Origin: Warburgia ugandensis
Taxonomy: Eukaryota; Streptophyta; Magnoliopsida; Canellales; Canellaceae
Direction: 5' to 3'
NCBI GenBank assembly: GCA_035236585.1
Contig: CP141135.1
Location: forward strand, 73,757,057-73,821,056
Length of the DNA stretch: 64,000 bases
Below are positions 1-11,600 of this stretch, one piece after another. The stretch's first letter is position 1. Every line of letters starts with the position of its first letter. The notes under the pieces are model-generated. The model was not told the DNA's origin. It made no database searches and saw only the letters and a program-made list of their open reading frames with translations. The translations under genes were made by a program, and so were the position numbers.

Positions 1-440
1 TCCAATATGATAAGGAGGAATAATCTCCTAGGATTGTCAGATCAGAGCCAATTTTCAATTGGATCTGTCTATTTTGGACCCATAATCATTAATGGTGATC
101 ATTAAATGATAAGAGATTGAGAAAAATTAAGATCGATCGAGCCCACTTATTCAATGATCGAAACCAACGATTAATAGTTCTTGTTAGTTTGTGGGGACAA
201 CTTCAAGTTTCTGATTAATGGGGCTTATCTTGATTACTGCAAATTGTTGAGTTTTGCACCCCCGCTGCCTGTTGAAAGATAGATCTTAGCAGATGGAGGG
301 TTTGGATTAAAAGCAAAAATGGGTCCGACTTTCTATAAGAGATACTTAACACCAGCTACCAAAATGGGAATTTAGTAGTTCAATGAAAGGTGGAGGGCAA
401 TATAAAAAAGGGCATGCCACTTTAATAATGGCACCCGCTT
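1..440. other. Upstream intergenic DNA, no gene seen
   Basis: AT-rich sequence with no supported ORF or repeat. It precedes the promoter of the GASA gene. Confidence 0.5.
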
Positions 441-520
441 TTATTTCCCTGCTACCCCAGTGTCCATCTATTTATAGTTTTTAATTCCCTGCCACCCCAG
501 GGTCCATCTATTTATACTCT
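441..520 (+). repeat. 40-bp tandem duplication carrying a TATA-like box
   Basis: Positions 441-480 and 481-520 are two adjacent 40-bp copies that match at about 35 of 40 bases. Each copy carries a TATTTATA motif (near 469-476 and 509-516). The downstream motif lies about 90 bp before the ATG of the GASA gene, a normal place for a core promoter. The upstream copy may be a second TATA box. Promoter function is inferred from position only. Confidence 0.75.
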
Positions 521-603
521 AACTTCTTGAGGAGTTAGAGGTCACCAACACAAGCTGAAACCAGAAGCATTCTCTCTCTCTTTCAGGGTTTATACCGGTG
601 AAG

Positions 604-1773
604 ATGGCCACGACTAGGTTCCTTGTGCTCATGGTTTTGGTGTTCTTGGCCATTCTCATGGCTAAATCCCAGGTAAGTTTGCAGGCCAAAAATGGTGTCT
701 GCAACAACTTTTGTGTTGAATGCATCCCATGGCTCATTTTAGTATTAACCACTGCACAGTGCCTTCGTTGTAGTTGTTAAACAACACAGCCATGGCTTAG
801 TTTAACAGAAATCAGTGCATAATTTCCTCTGAGGGGCATCCTGTAGCTCATTTTAGTGGAACCCACTCCGGTCGCTCATTTTAGAACAACCCACTTCATA
901 TTTTCCATTTAAGCAGCACCTCCCTGGCTCATTTCAGCAGAACCCCACATTTCTTTTCAAATTTCTGATTTTTTTTTTCTGCTATATTTTTAGATCATGG
1001 CTGAAAGAACTGAAGGAGAGTACCACTTGGACAGGGTACGTATGATTTCCTAGAAGATTTCTCTGTTTTTCAATAATTATTGAATTTTAAAAATTTTGAT
1101 TATTTTGTGTTTTTCAGGCTGGATATGGACAAGGGAGTCTGAGAAGCTACCGTAAGTTGTAAAAATTCTTTCATTTTTATTTTTTCAATTAAAATGGGAA
1201 TATAGAAAACGAAAACGGAGTATGCACTGGAGGCGTATGTTAGTATCGCACCTTGAGGAAACACTTACGTGCGCACTATGCGCATGGACTAGACCACCCT
1301 TCCTCGGATTATGTATTCAATGTTTGACTAGTCAAATGAATTGACCAACGGTCAAAAACTTCCTATCTCTGATATCTATACCCCTTTTTGATAAGTGCAC
1401 CCGGTAGACATGCATGGCCCACTTGGATAAAGACCGCTTATCCCTTTATCAAGACTGTTGGTATCAAGGGCTGCGATCAAAAGTTCTATCACATGTCCAA
1501 TGGTGGGCCATCCCATCAAAATCATTGGGGGTATAACTGGAAAGAGATTGAATCCGTTACTTACGATTTTGCCATTTTTTTGTTGGACCAGAATGCCCTG
1601 GACAATGCAACAGGAGATGCGGCAAAACTCAGTACAAGAAGCCCTGCTTATTCTTCTGTAACAAGTGCTGCAAGAAGTGCTTGTGTGTGCCCCCGGGGTA
1701 TTATGGGAATAAGGCTGTCTGCCCTTGCTACAACAACTGGAAGACCAAGGAAGGGGGACCAAAATGCCCCTAG
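604..1773 (+). CDS. GASA/Snakin-type gibberellin-regulated cysteine-rich peptide
   Basis: Four exons: 604-672, 994-1035, 1118-1151 and 1592-1773. They join in frame into 108 residues. All introns are GT-AG, and the last splits a Gln codon (c|aa). Residues 1-23 are a hydrophobic signal peptide, followed by a short variable region. The C-terminal 60 residues are the GASA domain, with all 12 conserved cysteines, the CLCVPPG block and the KCP end at the stop codon. Family members are secreted small peptides, often gibberellin-responsive, linked to cell growth and antimicrobial defence. The ATG at 604 is chosen because it opens the signal peptide; the GTG six bases upstream is not a plausible start. 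The tandem TATA repeat lies just upstream. Nothing is missing, so the gene looks functional. Which GASA subgroup it belongs to cannot be settled here. Confidence 0.95.
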
Positions 1774-2748
1774 ACAAATTCGATTTCCTCTCTCCGAGTC
1801 TCAAACACGTTGTTCTTCCTTTCTTCTAACTAATCTTCTATTATGCTCTGTCGCTCCTTTGGGTATGCTTTTGTCTGGCCCCATACGTGAGTGGCATTTT
1901 CGTCTTTGTACCGCGAGTCAAATTTTGATTGACTAAAATAACCTTGCAATTTGCTATGTCTCAATTCTTCATGCTATTTTGGGAGGCCCACCAACTTGAC
2001 TTTGATCTGACAATTCTAACCATATGATCCATTTACAAATCACATCGTTTCACTAATTTGAATGGTTAGGATTGTTCGAATAGACGGATTTTATTGACAA
2101 AAGATAGACAATAATAGATTGGGAAAAAACTGAATTATTTGTCGTCCCATCTGAAACCTCCAGTTCTTACTATGATCGTCCCAACCGTCCATGTGATGGA
2201 TTATCTTGGATGGCTACCGAGATGTGTGTTTGATAGTTAAATCAGAGATAAGCAGATCCTAGAAGCAGTTCATATGTGGGCGCTCTCTCTCTCTATGAAA
2301 AATAGGCTCCAGCTAGGGCTATCTCATTAAATGGGCTCCAAAAAGGGCCATCTCACACATGTTAATGGACTAAGCCGTGAAACTCTTTCCAGGTAACCCA
2401 AGAAGTGGCCCAACTAAGCAATCCCTAAATAGGCTCATTCCAAAAGGAAAGCTGGAAAGCCCAATAATCAGCTCAGAGGCTTTAGAGTAGTAGATGAGGC
2501 GGAAGACAAGGATGATAAGCCAGGTAACGGATGAGTTAATTACAGCTTGTTCAGAACATAAAAGTAGCCACGCTGGTAACCCTACCCAAAAAGGTCAACT
2601 TTTCACAATCCTAAACTGATAACAACATTGCCAACAAATGTCTATCGCAATTGGTCACAGATTGCTCGACCTTAGATTATGATTGGTTGTACGTTTCAAT
2701 CACCACTTTGCGTTTAGGCTGAGAAGAATTAGATTTAAGAGTACATAA
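1774..2748. other. GASA 3' region and intergenic DNA
   Basis: Probable 3' UTR of the GASA gene followed by AT-rich DNA with no gene signal. Confidence 0.4.
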
Positions 2749-2872
2749 GGCAAAGTTATTGTCGAGTGCGCTTGAGGTCACAGGTCCAAGGTGTGGAAAC
2801 AGTCTCTTATAAAAATATAAGATAAGGCTGCGTATTATAATCCTTGTAGTCTGCCTCTTCTCTAGTGCTCAA
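2749..2872 (+). mobile_element. Au-type SINE, 5'-truncated and diverged
   Basis: The sequence matches the middle of the Au SINE seen elsewhere in this window: the box-B-like part (cttgaggtcacaggtccaag), then gtggaaacagtctctt, then a diverged gataaggctgcgtatt block. The tRNA-like head and the usual tail are absent. No target-site duplication is visible. Confidence 0.75.
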
Positions 2873-4613
2873 GCTTTTTTTGTAAAGAAATGAATTGGAA
2901 TCAACCTCAATGCTAGCTCGATTTCTGAGTAAAACCTAATTCGGATTGTAAAATTCGATGCTAATTTTAACCCCAGTTGTAACGGAAACAACGCACAGTC
3001 TGCAATTGTTTAACCTAATTTCAATGGAAAATCAACTTCGAGGGGTAAATATAGTTGCATTCCATACCAAAGAATGCTACATTCATAGTAACAAAGTTCA
3101 GATTTAGGAATAAATTAGCAAGTTTAAAAGTTCAACAAACATTGCCGAAAAATCGAAAAAATATCAAGGATAGAGCATTTTTATACTCAAGAGTTTAAAA
3201 TTTGAGTTTTGTTAGGTTAATTCAAGCTATTTCTTGACACTTTGTTTGGATTTGAAATATCTAAAAACTTTTTAATTGTTTGACAGACATAAAAAAAGGT
3301 CTAGACTTTTTTATTTTTTACTTTTTAAATATTAGATTATTTAGAGAAATAGGGTAGATATGTTGAACCCATATCCCAACAAGAATTGGACCTTGGCCCA
3401 TGGGCTAAGGAGTGAAGCAGTTTGGCTGACCCATATGAAAACCTTATTTATGGGACGTGGCCCCAACTGAAGTTACCTGGTTGCATCTTGGAGTGGAAAT
3501 ACTGAAGCCATATGATACCAATCTAGGATATTCTATCATCCATGACTTCCTAGTTTGTACTTACACGTGGGAAAAACTTTCTAGATAAATGAAGTAGGCT
3601 ATTAGATTTAGAATTTACTTATTCTTAACAAGTTATTTTAGATAAAAGGGTTTTCTTCTCAAGTTCTTTATTAATAATGACTGAAAATTGACAATTATCC
3701 ATACTATTTTTCGTTGATATTTTTTCCTCCTCGTAGTTGATCCAAAGCATCTGATCAAAAGCTTTCCTTTTACAACACAAATGGATGGTTGATAAGGCAT
3801 CACTGGTTCTACCATGTCCCAATTTCAATTGGTGAATGGTTAGGATCACAGTGGCAAAATGATTATCAGACAAGGCTCCAAGAACCAAGGAGTAAGCCAA
3901 TAAGCAGCTTGATCTTGTGCACGTGGATCATATTAGGGTTAATGATAGAACACAAGAAAAGAAGAAATAAAGGAGTACTTAACACCCCAATTATTGTTTA
4001 AGAAAATCATATTTACTGTGCACTAGGTTAACCCTTACCCTAAGGTATTCCACTCTGTCAGACATAAATACTATAAGTCTCTTGGACTATCATTATTATA
4101 TCTCAATTCCGATCATATGGGCTGCTACGAAGTTCTCGCATATGTCGGATTCCAAAGGGGGAGGACTACAAGGGTCAATGGCATATAATCTTACTTTGTA
4201 TTTTGTAAAAGGTTATTTCCACGTCTTGAATACATGATCACTCTACCGTTGCACCAAGGTGCCTTTCTTAGTTTGGATTATATAGAATTAAATATTTCCA
4301 AGGTACTAATACAAGAAAATGATGACATGTGAAGGTCTTAATAAAGAACACACCCAAGAAGCTAGATTTATGCCACCAATTTGAGATCGACATGATCCAT
4401 TTAGATCACACAATGTCACGATTGCTCCATCTAAATATCTTCAGGATCGATATATTTTTCTTTATTTTTTACACTTCTAAATCTAATCCTCAGTTAATGG
4501 AGAAGCGACTTCAACCTGCAAACAAACGTATTCCAAGAGACATGGCAAGTTGTTTGTGCTAGACCTCAGCCAAGAAAATTGACACTCGATTACTTGATAT
4601 GTATTCTAAATCA
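2873..4613. other. Intergenic DNA, no gene seen
   Basis: AT-rich, with only short random ORFs and no recognised repeat. Confidence 0.4.
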
Positions 4614-4768
4614 CTTAATGGTAATCACGTGACTTGGAGGTCACAAGTTCAAGGCATAAAAGTAGCCTCTTGCAAAATGCAAGATAAAGCTGCATACTAT
4701 TGACTCCTGTAGTTTGCCTCTTCCCCAAACCCACATATGCGGATCTTCGTGCACTGGCTGCCCTTTAT
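4614..4768 (+). mobile_element. Au-type SINE, missing its head
   Basis: Shows the Au blocks in order: gtgacttggaggtcac, tagcctcttgcaaaatgcaag, ggatcttcgtgcactgg and the terminal ctgcccttta. The first part of the tRNA-like head is missing. No clear target-site duplication is visible. Confidence 0.8.
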
Positions 4769-5936
4769 TTTATCCGATGAGGTCGATTTTTGCTGATCAT
4801 GTAAATGAATCACGAACTCTGCTGAATGAAATGTCTAGATCAAGCTAATCCCTAGTGGGTTCACAAAGATTAGGCATCTCGTTGATTGCTTACATTAAGC
4901 GCTCTCACCTTATCATCTCCCTTTCTCCGCGATAACTTGTACGCTTGTGCTTCTGTCTGTAATAATCTGTGTTCATCTATTTTCTGTGCAAATTTCCAAA
5001 TTCACGTAATGGAAAGCCCCGGGAACTTACCCAATATCCTCCAGAAAACACTTTCATTGGATGAAATAAAAGACCCCCACTGACTAATGTCACTAAATGA
5101 AGTGACCCTCTTCCATCAATTGTTTCTAAGCTCATCCTATTTTGGAATTTGTGCTGAAAGTCAAAACACCATGGATTCCGAGGAGCACAATTCTTAGCTC
5201 AATTGGATGTTACTTGTCATTTCTTATCATATCCATTTGAAAACAGTAAAAAAAGATGAAAACCCAGATGGGATTTTTGGTTTGATGACTTCCTAAGCTC
5301 ACTTTACTGTCTTCTTTTTGTTTTTAAATGCTGTTTGCAGCCTATTTTCCATGAATCTCAAGCCAGTCAAGCTAGAAGAAAACCATGCTTTTGGAAAGCT
5401 TGTGGAGTATTGATTGAAGGTTGTTGTTGGTGATTAAGGAGGATTAGTAATTTATGGAAAGGTTTTAAGATTATAAAAGCAAGGAAGATATTGGTTTAGA
5501 AAAGATTTGACTTTTTGGGTGGAGCTTGGTATTGGGATTATGTTCAAGAATTTTTTCATTGGCTGGATATCTGCGTCTTCAAGTAGAAAGTGATCAGGGC
5601 TGCAGGATTTGGGCCGAGTTTTGAAGGTTGTATTTCTGCTGAGAAAGGGTATGGCTTCTCTTTCTGACTATTCAGTGGGCAAAAATAAGCTGTTTCTCTT
5701 CGTTTTTGCATGAGTTGAACCCTCTGGTTCTTGGCAGAATCAGTTGCGGTGGATGCATCAAGGAGCTACGAGTTATAATTGATGCTCTCTACCCAACTTC
5801 AATCTGATAGAAAATTTGTTTCCCTGCTCTATATACAAGTTCAGTCTGACGAGAAGTTTGATCCTTTATTGGTTGTCTTGTTGACAGTATGTTAGAACGG
5901 TCTAGTTAGTGTTCTTACTTCATATAGTTCTTTTAT
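4769..5936. other. Upstream region and probable leader of the GT47 pseudogene
   Basis: No coding signal. Acceptor-like sites near 5339 (tgtttgcag) and 5739 (tcttggcag) hint that the original gene had introns in its 5' UTR, which is an inference. Confidence 0.35.
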
Positions 5937-8680
5937 ATGTCAGAAAGAAACATGCAGCCATCAATTAATGAGACAAGAAAGTTTCTTTTCTGCTTGTTCT
6001 GTGTCTGTATATTCCTTTTGATCCTATCTTGTATTTTCCTGCTGGGGACTAGTAATAGTTCCTTCATACATGAGTCGGTTCTGATAATGCTTGTTAATAA
6101 CACATCAGAGTTAGGAACAAGTGTTAGCATTAATGCCTATAAGCTTCCTCATCTTTCTTCTGCGGATTCACCCTCTGTAATTCTCAATACTAAAAGACCT
6201 ATATCTAGGATTCTGTACAATGTACGTCAAAGTGTTGATGCGAGTGACACAATTAGGATTTCAGGAAATGGGAGTCAGAGATGTGAGCTAAACCGCAGAA
6301 TTTTAAAGGTTTTTATGTATGACTTGCCTTCCGAGTTTCATTTTGGATTGTTAGGTTGGAAAGAAAAAGGAAGTCAAGTATGGCCAGATGTTAGTATTGG
6401 TAGAATCCCAGAATACCCTGGTGGCTTGAACTTGCAGCACAGTATTGAGTATTGGCTTACATTGGATCCTCTGTCATTTAATGTCCTGTGAATAGATAGG
6501 CCCTGTGCAGCTGTTAGAGTGAAAAATTCGAGTTGGGGGGATGTATTTTTTGTGCCATTTTTCTCCTCTATCAATTATAACTGGTATTCTATGCTACATG
6601 GAAAAGAAATGGTCAGTTGTTGCAGAATCGGTTGATGGAGTTTTTGATGTATCAGCAAAAATGGAGACGATATGGTGGAAAGGATCGTCTGATAGTGGCC
6701 CACATCCAAACAACATGTTGGATGTGAGGAAAAAGCTTGGGCGGGCAATCTTTGTGCTTGAAGATTTTGGAAGATACCCAGTTGAGATAGCAAGCATTGA
6801 GAAGGATATAATTGCTCCTTACAGGTATGTTGTGAGGACCATTGCCGATGAGTCGGCTACATCCGGTGCCCTACCAGTCTTGATGTATTTCCAAGGAGCA
6901 ATCTACAGGAAAGATGTAATTTATTTCTGTTCTTGGCTTGCATTTTTTAGTTACTTTTGAAACATGATTTCAACCTCTTCATTGTTCTGCATGATTAGCT
7001 GGTTCAGGCCATGCTCATTTGAGTTCAATACTTCAACTATGGTCCTGTTCCCAGAAAGTTACTTTACTGGGTGTTTGGTACTTAGATCAAGTTAAAACCC
7101 TTCATATTTCATATGCTTCCAGCCACATTCACAAGCAACAGTCATGCGCATAAATGATTGCGCATTGAAAGTAGGAAAGTCATTTTAGATAGGGTGTACA
7201 GTGAACTATTAGGGAACCATAGGAAAGGTCGAGTACTAGAATGATTCAGTAATCTACAGGCCTCCCTGCCAACCAGTTCAAGGATCGGCAGTCACTTCTC
7301 TGCCCTTCTTTCATAACTGATTATTGGTTTATAGGCAAAGATCATCTTTAGAAGGGGAGCCTTGGCGCAATGGTAAAAGGTCAAGAGTCCAAGGCGTGGA
7401 AACTGGCTCTTGCAAAGTGCAAGGTAAGGCTATGTACTTTAGGCCCTTGTGGTCCACCCCTTTTCCGGACCCCGCATAGGCGGGAGCTTCGTGCACTGGG
7501 CTGCCCCTTTTAGGCAAAGATCATCTTTAGCATAAGAGGGCTACCCAGCAGAGCCCTCTGAACAACTGAAGTGCTTGGCTGCTCAAGTACTCATTTTTGG
7601 TGCTCATTATTGTTTGAGAAGTTTCTGACTCAGAGATGACATGGCGGAAGGGCCTAGCAAGGTGTAACACTCATCTTATTGTCCTTCGCATTTCAGAGTA
7701 TTATTGAACTTCCAACAGAACTGACAAAACAAGAAGTCAAAACAGGATCTCTGCTTCCGCAAGTACTTCTCCTCGTAAGAATGTGAACCATGAAATGGAA
7801 CAAACTTTAGACTGTAGTATATGATGTTGTGGATCGGTAAGATTGCTCTGTAACTTACTTTAGACGTCAACCAAGACATATCGTATTGAGCAACTAGGTT
7901 TGAAATTTCGAGGATTTTGATACTGGGAATGTTTTGGTAGTATAGTCTGGTAAAAACCCAATCTATACTAAGTACCATTGCTGGTAGTATCAGTTGTATA
8001 GAATAGACTAATAATCTGTGTCACGTAGATATCGAAAAGCCAAACAAGCTGACAGAAAACCAATATTTAGTCCCTTTATTTTCTTGGAATGATTTTGTAG
8101 CCTCAGTTTCCATTGCTTTTCATCAATTCTTTCATTCCAACTCACTACAAGAGTGCATCTAAAATACTTATGAATGTGTTTTTAGGGTGGTATCATCCGT
8201 CAAGAACTTTATTATCTTCTCAAAGATGAGAGGGATGTGCATTTTGCTTTTGGAAGTGTTCAAGGAAATGGGATCAGTAGGGCCGCTCAAGGAATGGCTT
8301 CTTGGAAATTTTGTCTTAATATAGCTGGAGACATACCATCATCAAATCACCTTTTTGATGCCATGGCAAGTTACTGTGTTCCTGTCATCATAAGTGATGA
8401 CATAGAGCTCCCATTTGAGGATGTCTTAGATTATTCCGAATTTTGTGTCTTTGTACGTACCGCAGATGCTGTCAAGAAGGGCTTTTTAGTGAATCTACTT
8501 AGGGAAATCAAACATGATGAGTGGACAAGAATGTGGGAAAGGCTAAAGCAAATTGCACATCACTTCGAATATCAGTACCCATCACAACCAGGGGATGCTG
8601 TGCAGATGATCTGGGAGGCAGTTGCCCACAAAATATCTTCTGTTCGGTTGAAACTTCATAGAGAGGGTAGATTTCGTTGA
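5937..8680 (+). pseudogene. GT47 exostosin-family glycosyltransferase (ARAD-like), broken
   Basis: Two exons, 5937-6915 and 8186-8680, flank a 1.27-kb GT-AG intron that contains a SINE. The first exon encodes a cytoplasmic tail, one membrane anchor (about residues 17-37), a stem, then exostosin motifs (KVFMYDLPSEFHFGLL, FVPFFSS, DFGRYPVE). The second exon encodes the conserved GT47 C-terminal half (FCLNIAGD, SYCVPVIISDDIELPFEDV, DYSEF), ending at the stop at 8680. Family members are Golgi type II proteins that add sugars to cell-wall polysaccharides. The first exon is damaged: an in-frame TGA at 6489, a shift near 6615 with several bases apparently lost, and a single-base deletion near 6706 where AHHPNN is expected. 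The second exon is open throughout. Three lesions suggest a recent pseudogene, though assembly errors could cause some of them. Confidence 0.85.
7354..7511 (+). mobile_element. Au-type SINE with 19-bp target-site duplication
   Basis: Starts ggggagccttggcgcaa and ends ctgccccttt. It is flanked by perfect 19-bp direct repeats at 7333-7351 and 7512-7530, which mark target-primed insertion. About 21 bp are missing between the A-box-like head and the B-box-like part. It sits in the intron of the GT47 pseudogene, in the same orientation. Confidence 0.93.
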
Positions 8681-10027
8681 TCTCACTCATGAAGAAGAGT
8701 AATTTGGAATGAGGGTTGGGAGGGGAAATAACATGGGCTGAGCACCTACTTGGATGATTGAAAATTTTTGTAAACCAGTAGAAGAATCCTCACTGGGTCA
8801 ATTTGCATCTTGGTCTTCAGAGAATACAAGCTTAGTCTCTCCATTAAGGACCTGAAAGAAAAAGCTTTGTTGTGCATCATTCAGTTGATTGTAATTGTCC
8901 ACAAGAAGTTCCAAGTTTCTTTTTAAACCCCAAGTAATTGTGAATTCACTAAAAGTTCCCTCGGTAACTGTTGGAAGTTCATGTTTTTTTTTTGGTTTTT
9001 TTTTTTTTTCCCTGAATATGACAGACGCACTGTTATTAGAACAAGCACCAAATGATTAATGAGTGAAGATATTTTGCTTGGTGTAAAAGTGATATTCAGC
9101 AGTTAAAGACCCTTCAAAAAGTTCCCAGAAACTCTAAACATATTGCAATTAAGTTTCTCAAATATAATCCTTGTTGATTAAGTTGTGTAGTCTAAAACAT
9201 TGTCATGAAAAGAAATTTTCTCACATTACCTTCATGGCCTTGATAAAATCCTGTCACTCAAAAAGAGAATTGTTGCAGAACCTATCTTAGACAGGTTAAA
9301 AGATTTGATGCAGATAAGAGTTTTGCATATTACCTTTCAGCTTAAGAAGTTAGCCGACGGCCGCTGGAAGATTAAACCAGCAGAAATGAAAGAACATGAG
9401 CAGAATTCACTGCTATGAGTATTGAGTGTACTTGAACCGTCAAAGCAAATGAAGTTTTTGAGACCAGAAACAGACAATAAAAGGAATATGACATCAACTA
9501 TTTTCCAACTTTAAAATCTTTCATTCTTCAAAGCAACCAACATCTAACTGCAGTCACTGTACATTAGAAGAGAGACATAAAAACTGGAAGAATGCTGAAG
9601 AATTCCACTGTAATCTGAAAGAACTAAAGTTTCTAATCCAGGCATATGCAAATCTTTTCAAATAAAAAAACCCAATAAACTGTGATTCTGTTGGGAGTCA
9701 GCATTATCTTTCTACCATCTCCTTCATATCATTGGCAAGGATCTGAGTTACAAAACAGGCGCTGGGTTGCAGAAAGGGCGCAAGGTCATCGACTAAAACC
9801 TCTGTACACATATCTCTATAGCAAAACCTTAAGTTATTAAACAAAGTAGAGACCACCAACCGACCCAAGCAAAAAAACTTCTAAAGAATTAAAACCTTTA
9901 AATCTGTCTGAGAAAATGCCCACCACCCTTAAATCTCTCCACTTCAGGGATGCTGAAAAGCAGTCTCTTCCATTTGCTGATCAAATCCCCTGCTTTTGAG
10001 TTCTCTTATAAGAAACAGCCAATCATA
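8681..10027. other. 3' region between the GT47 pseudogene and the CLE gene
   Basis: Probable 3' UTRs of two convergent genes, plus a T-rich tract near 8980-9010. No further gene is seen. Confidence 0.4.
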
Positions 10028-10315
10028 TCAGCATCTGTTGTGAATGGGATCTGATCCTCGTCGAACTCTTCTTTTGCTCGACTGATTGGGATCAAATGCC
10101 GGAGGCGGAGCAACTGATACCAGCTTCTTGTTTGCATTCAGTTCCTTGACAGCTACTTCCTTCAGGAGTCGTGGTTTCCCTGCTGCTATCCCATGTTCTT
10201 GATCCAATCTCAGAACAAAGTCTATGCTTCTCAGGCTGGAAACCTTTTCTGGTTGAACAACAACGAACCCAATGCAGATAACAACAATAAGCAACCTGTA
10301 AGCACAGAAAACCAT
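10028..10315 (-). CDS. CLE45: CLE peptide precursor, CLE45 type
   Basis: A single-exon ORF of 95 residues. Residues 1-20 form a hydrophobic secretion signal, followed by a variable charged spacer. The C-terminus carries the CLE motif RRVRRGSDPIHN at residues 82-93, followed only by Arg-Cys. This dodecapeptide, with Arg-Arg where most CLE peptides have Pro-Ser, is the distinctive form known for CLE45. CLE45 is a secreted signal perceived by BAM-type receptor kinases and acts in root protophloem differentiation. The spacer is not conserved enough to add support, so the call rests on the signal peptide, the length, the lack of introns and the exact motif. The gene looks intact. The symbol denotes the peptide type; strict orthology was not tested. 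Confidence 0.92.
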   Translation of the reverse strand: MVFCAYRLLIVVICIGFVVVQPEKVSSLRSIDFVLRLDQEHGIAAGKPRLLKEVAVKELNANKKLVSVAPPPAFDPNQSSKRRVRRGSDPIHNRC

Positions 10316-11510
10316 GGTTCTCCACTTACAAAGAACAAAATCTCTTGTTATTGTAATAACAGAATAGGCAGCTCTGAGACTGAAATCCGTCTCTTCTTAT
10401 GGTCCATTCCTGTAGATATAAGGCTGCTGCTGCGATCTTATGAGGATGTGGGTCTTAAAAGGGCACAAAGCCCGAGGGCTTAAAATAAAATAAAAAACTT
10501 GTAGGGAATTTAGATTCACTTGCAATCATATGCCTGCAATCCAAGCAAATTAAGGCTGTTTTAGAAGGTTGCTGGAAGGCTTGAATAAAGAGATTGGAAC
10601 AACACCCTTGAGAAGCCAAGCATCTTTTCGTTGGTTCCCTCCCTCTCCATCATTTGCATTGCTTTTGTCTTCTAAACAAGGCCAATCTCATCTGTCCCTT
10701 GAACTTGTCGAACACTGCCACATCAGCCGACCGTGCTTACTTGTACACGCACCTCATCATACTCACTCAGCTGATGGTTGCCCAAGTCATCTCGGACAGG
10801 ATCAGCTTTCAATGAATTTAATCAAAAGAACTGAGTTTATATTTCATTTTTGTTGGAACAATTACGGAATTTTTTTTGTTACTAATAACATGTGGAGAAA
10901 GGCTAGTATGAGCATCTACAGGTAAAGGAAAGAGAAATGCCTGGTAAGCTCCGCAGATAAAGAAAACAGAAATGGCCAGTAAGCATTCTTCGATTAAAGA
11001 AAACAGAAAATGAAATCAGGATTCTGAAGTCTAATGGCCAAACTGCCCTCTGAACTCAAGTCTTTATAACATTGTTGAAGCAAAACTGGCAGCTAAGAGT
11101 TTAGTAGCAGAACCAAAATCTGGTGCTAATCAGGGATTTCCAAGCTAAATTTAAGCAGACTTGAAGGGTTTTTAAAACAACTGTGCATCAATTTTCACCT
11201 GCTCCATATAGGGGTGCATTTCGGTCATTTGGTCACTTGAAAATATTGTCAAAGTTAAATGAGAATGATTAATCTGGCTTACCCACTTCTGCTTTTTCCT
11301 TTTATTGCTAACATTACAATAATCTAATCCCTTCACTTGGGAGGCCTCGCTGATGGAATGATATGATCAGCAGAAAATAACAAGTTCCAATCTGACACTA
11401 AATATCTAGTCATTGCAGACTGATTGTGAAGAAAAAATGATCAATGACTCATCTCCAAGTTCTATGATCCACTGCTTAAACTAATGGACTGATTTTCTCA
11501 TTTATGTCAG
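10316..11510. other. CLE45 upstream region, no gene seen
   Basis: Holds the presumed promoter of the minus-strand CLE gene. The ORF at 10569-10925 resembles no known protein and looks random. Confidence 0.4.
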
Positions 11511-11600
11511 GAGCCTCAGATGAAGGATCCAGATCATGCTAACTCCATACAAGTGGGACCCGAGGATAATAGTTCTGCTGGCAAGGAAGCGGCTGACTAG
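11511..11600 (+). other. Candidate orphan terminal exon, unrecognised
   Basis: An acceptor-like site (tttatgtcag) precedes an open stretch of 29 codons ending in TAG. The peptide is hydrophilic (it contains VGPEDNSSAGKEAAD) and resembles protein C-termini. No upstream exons were found, so this may be chance. Confidence 0.2.

Noticed and set aside
1388-1936. A 182-codon plus-strand ORF and a 142-codon minus-strand ORF over the last GASA exon
   Set aside because: They are other frames of the GASA exon and its intron; the 12-cysteine GASA frame explains the coding signal.
5937-6915. Programmed frameshifting in the GT47 gene
   Set aside because: There is a stop plus two separate shifts, one with loss of several bases, and no slippery site. 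Decay or sequence error fits better.
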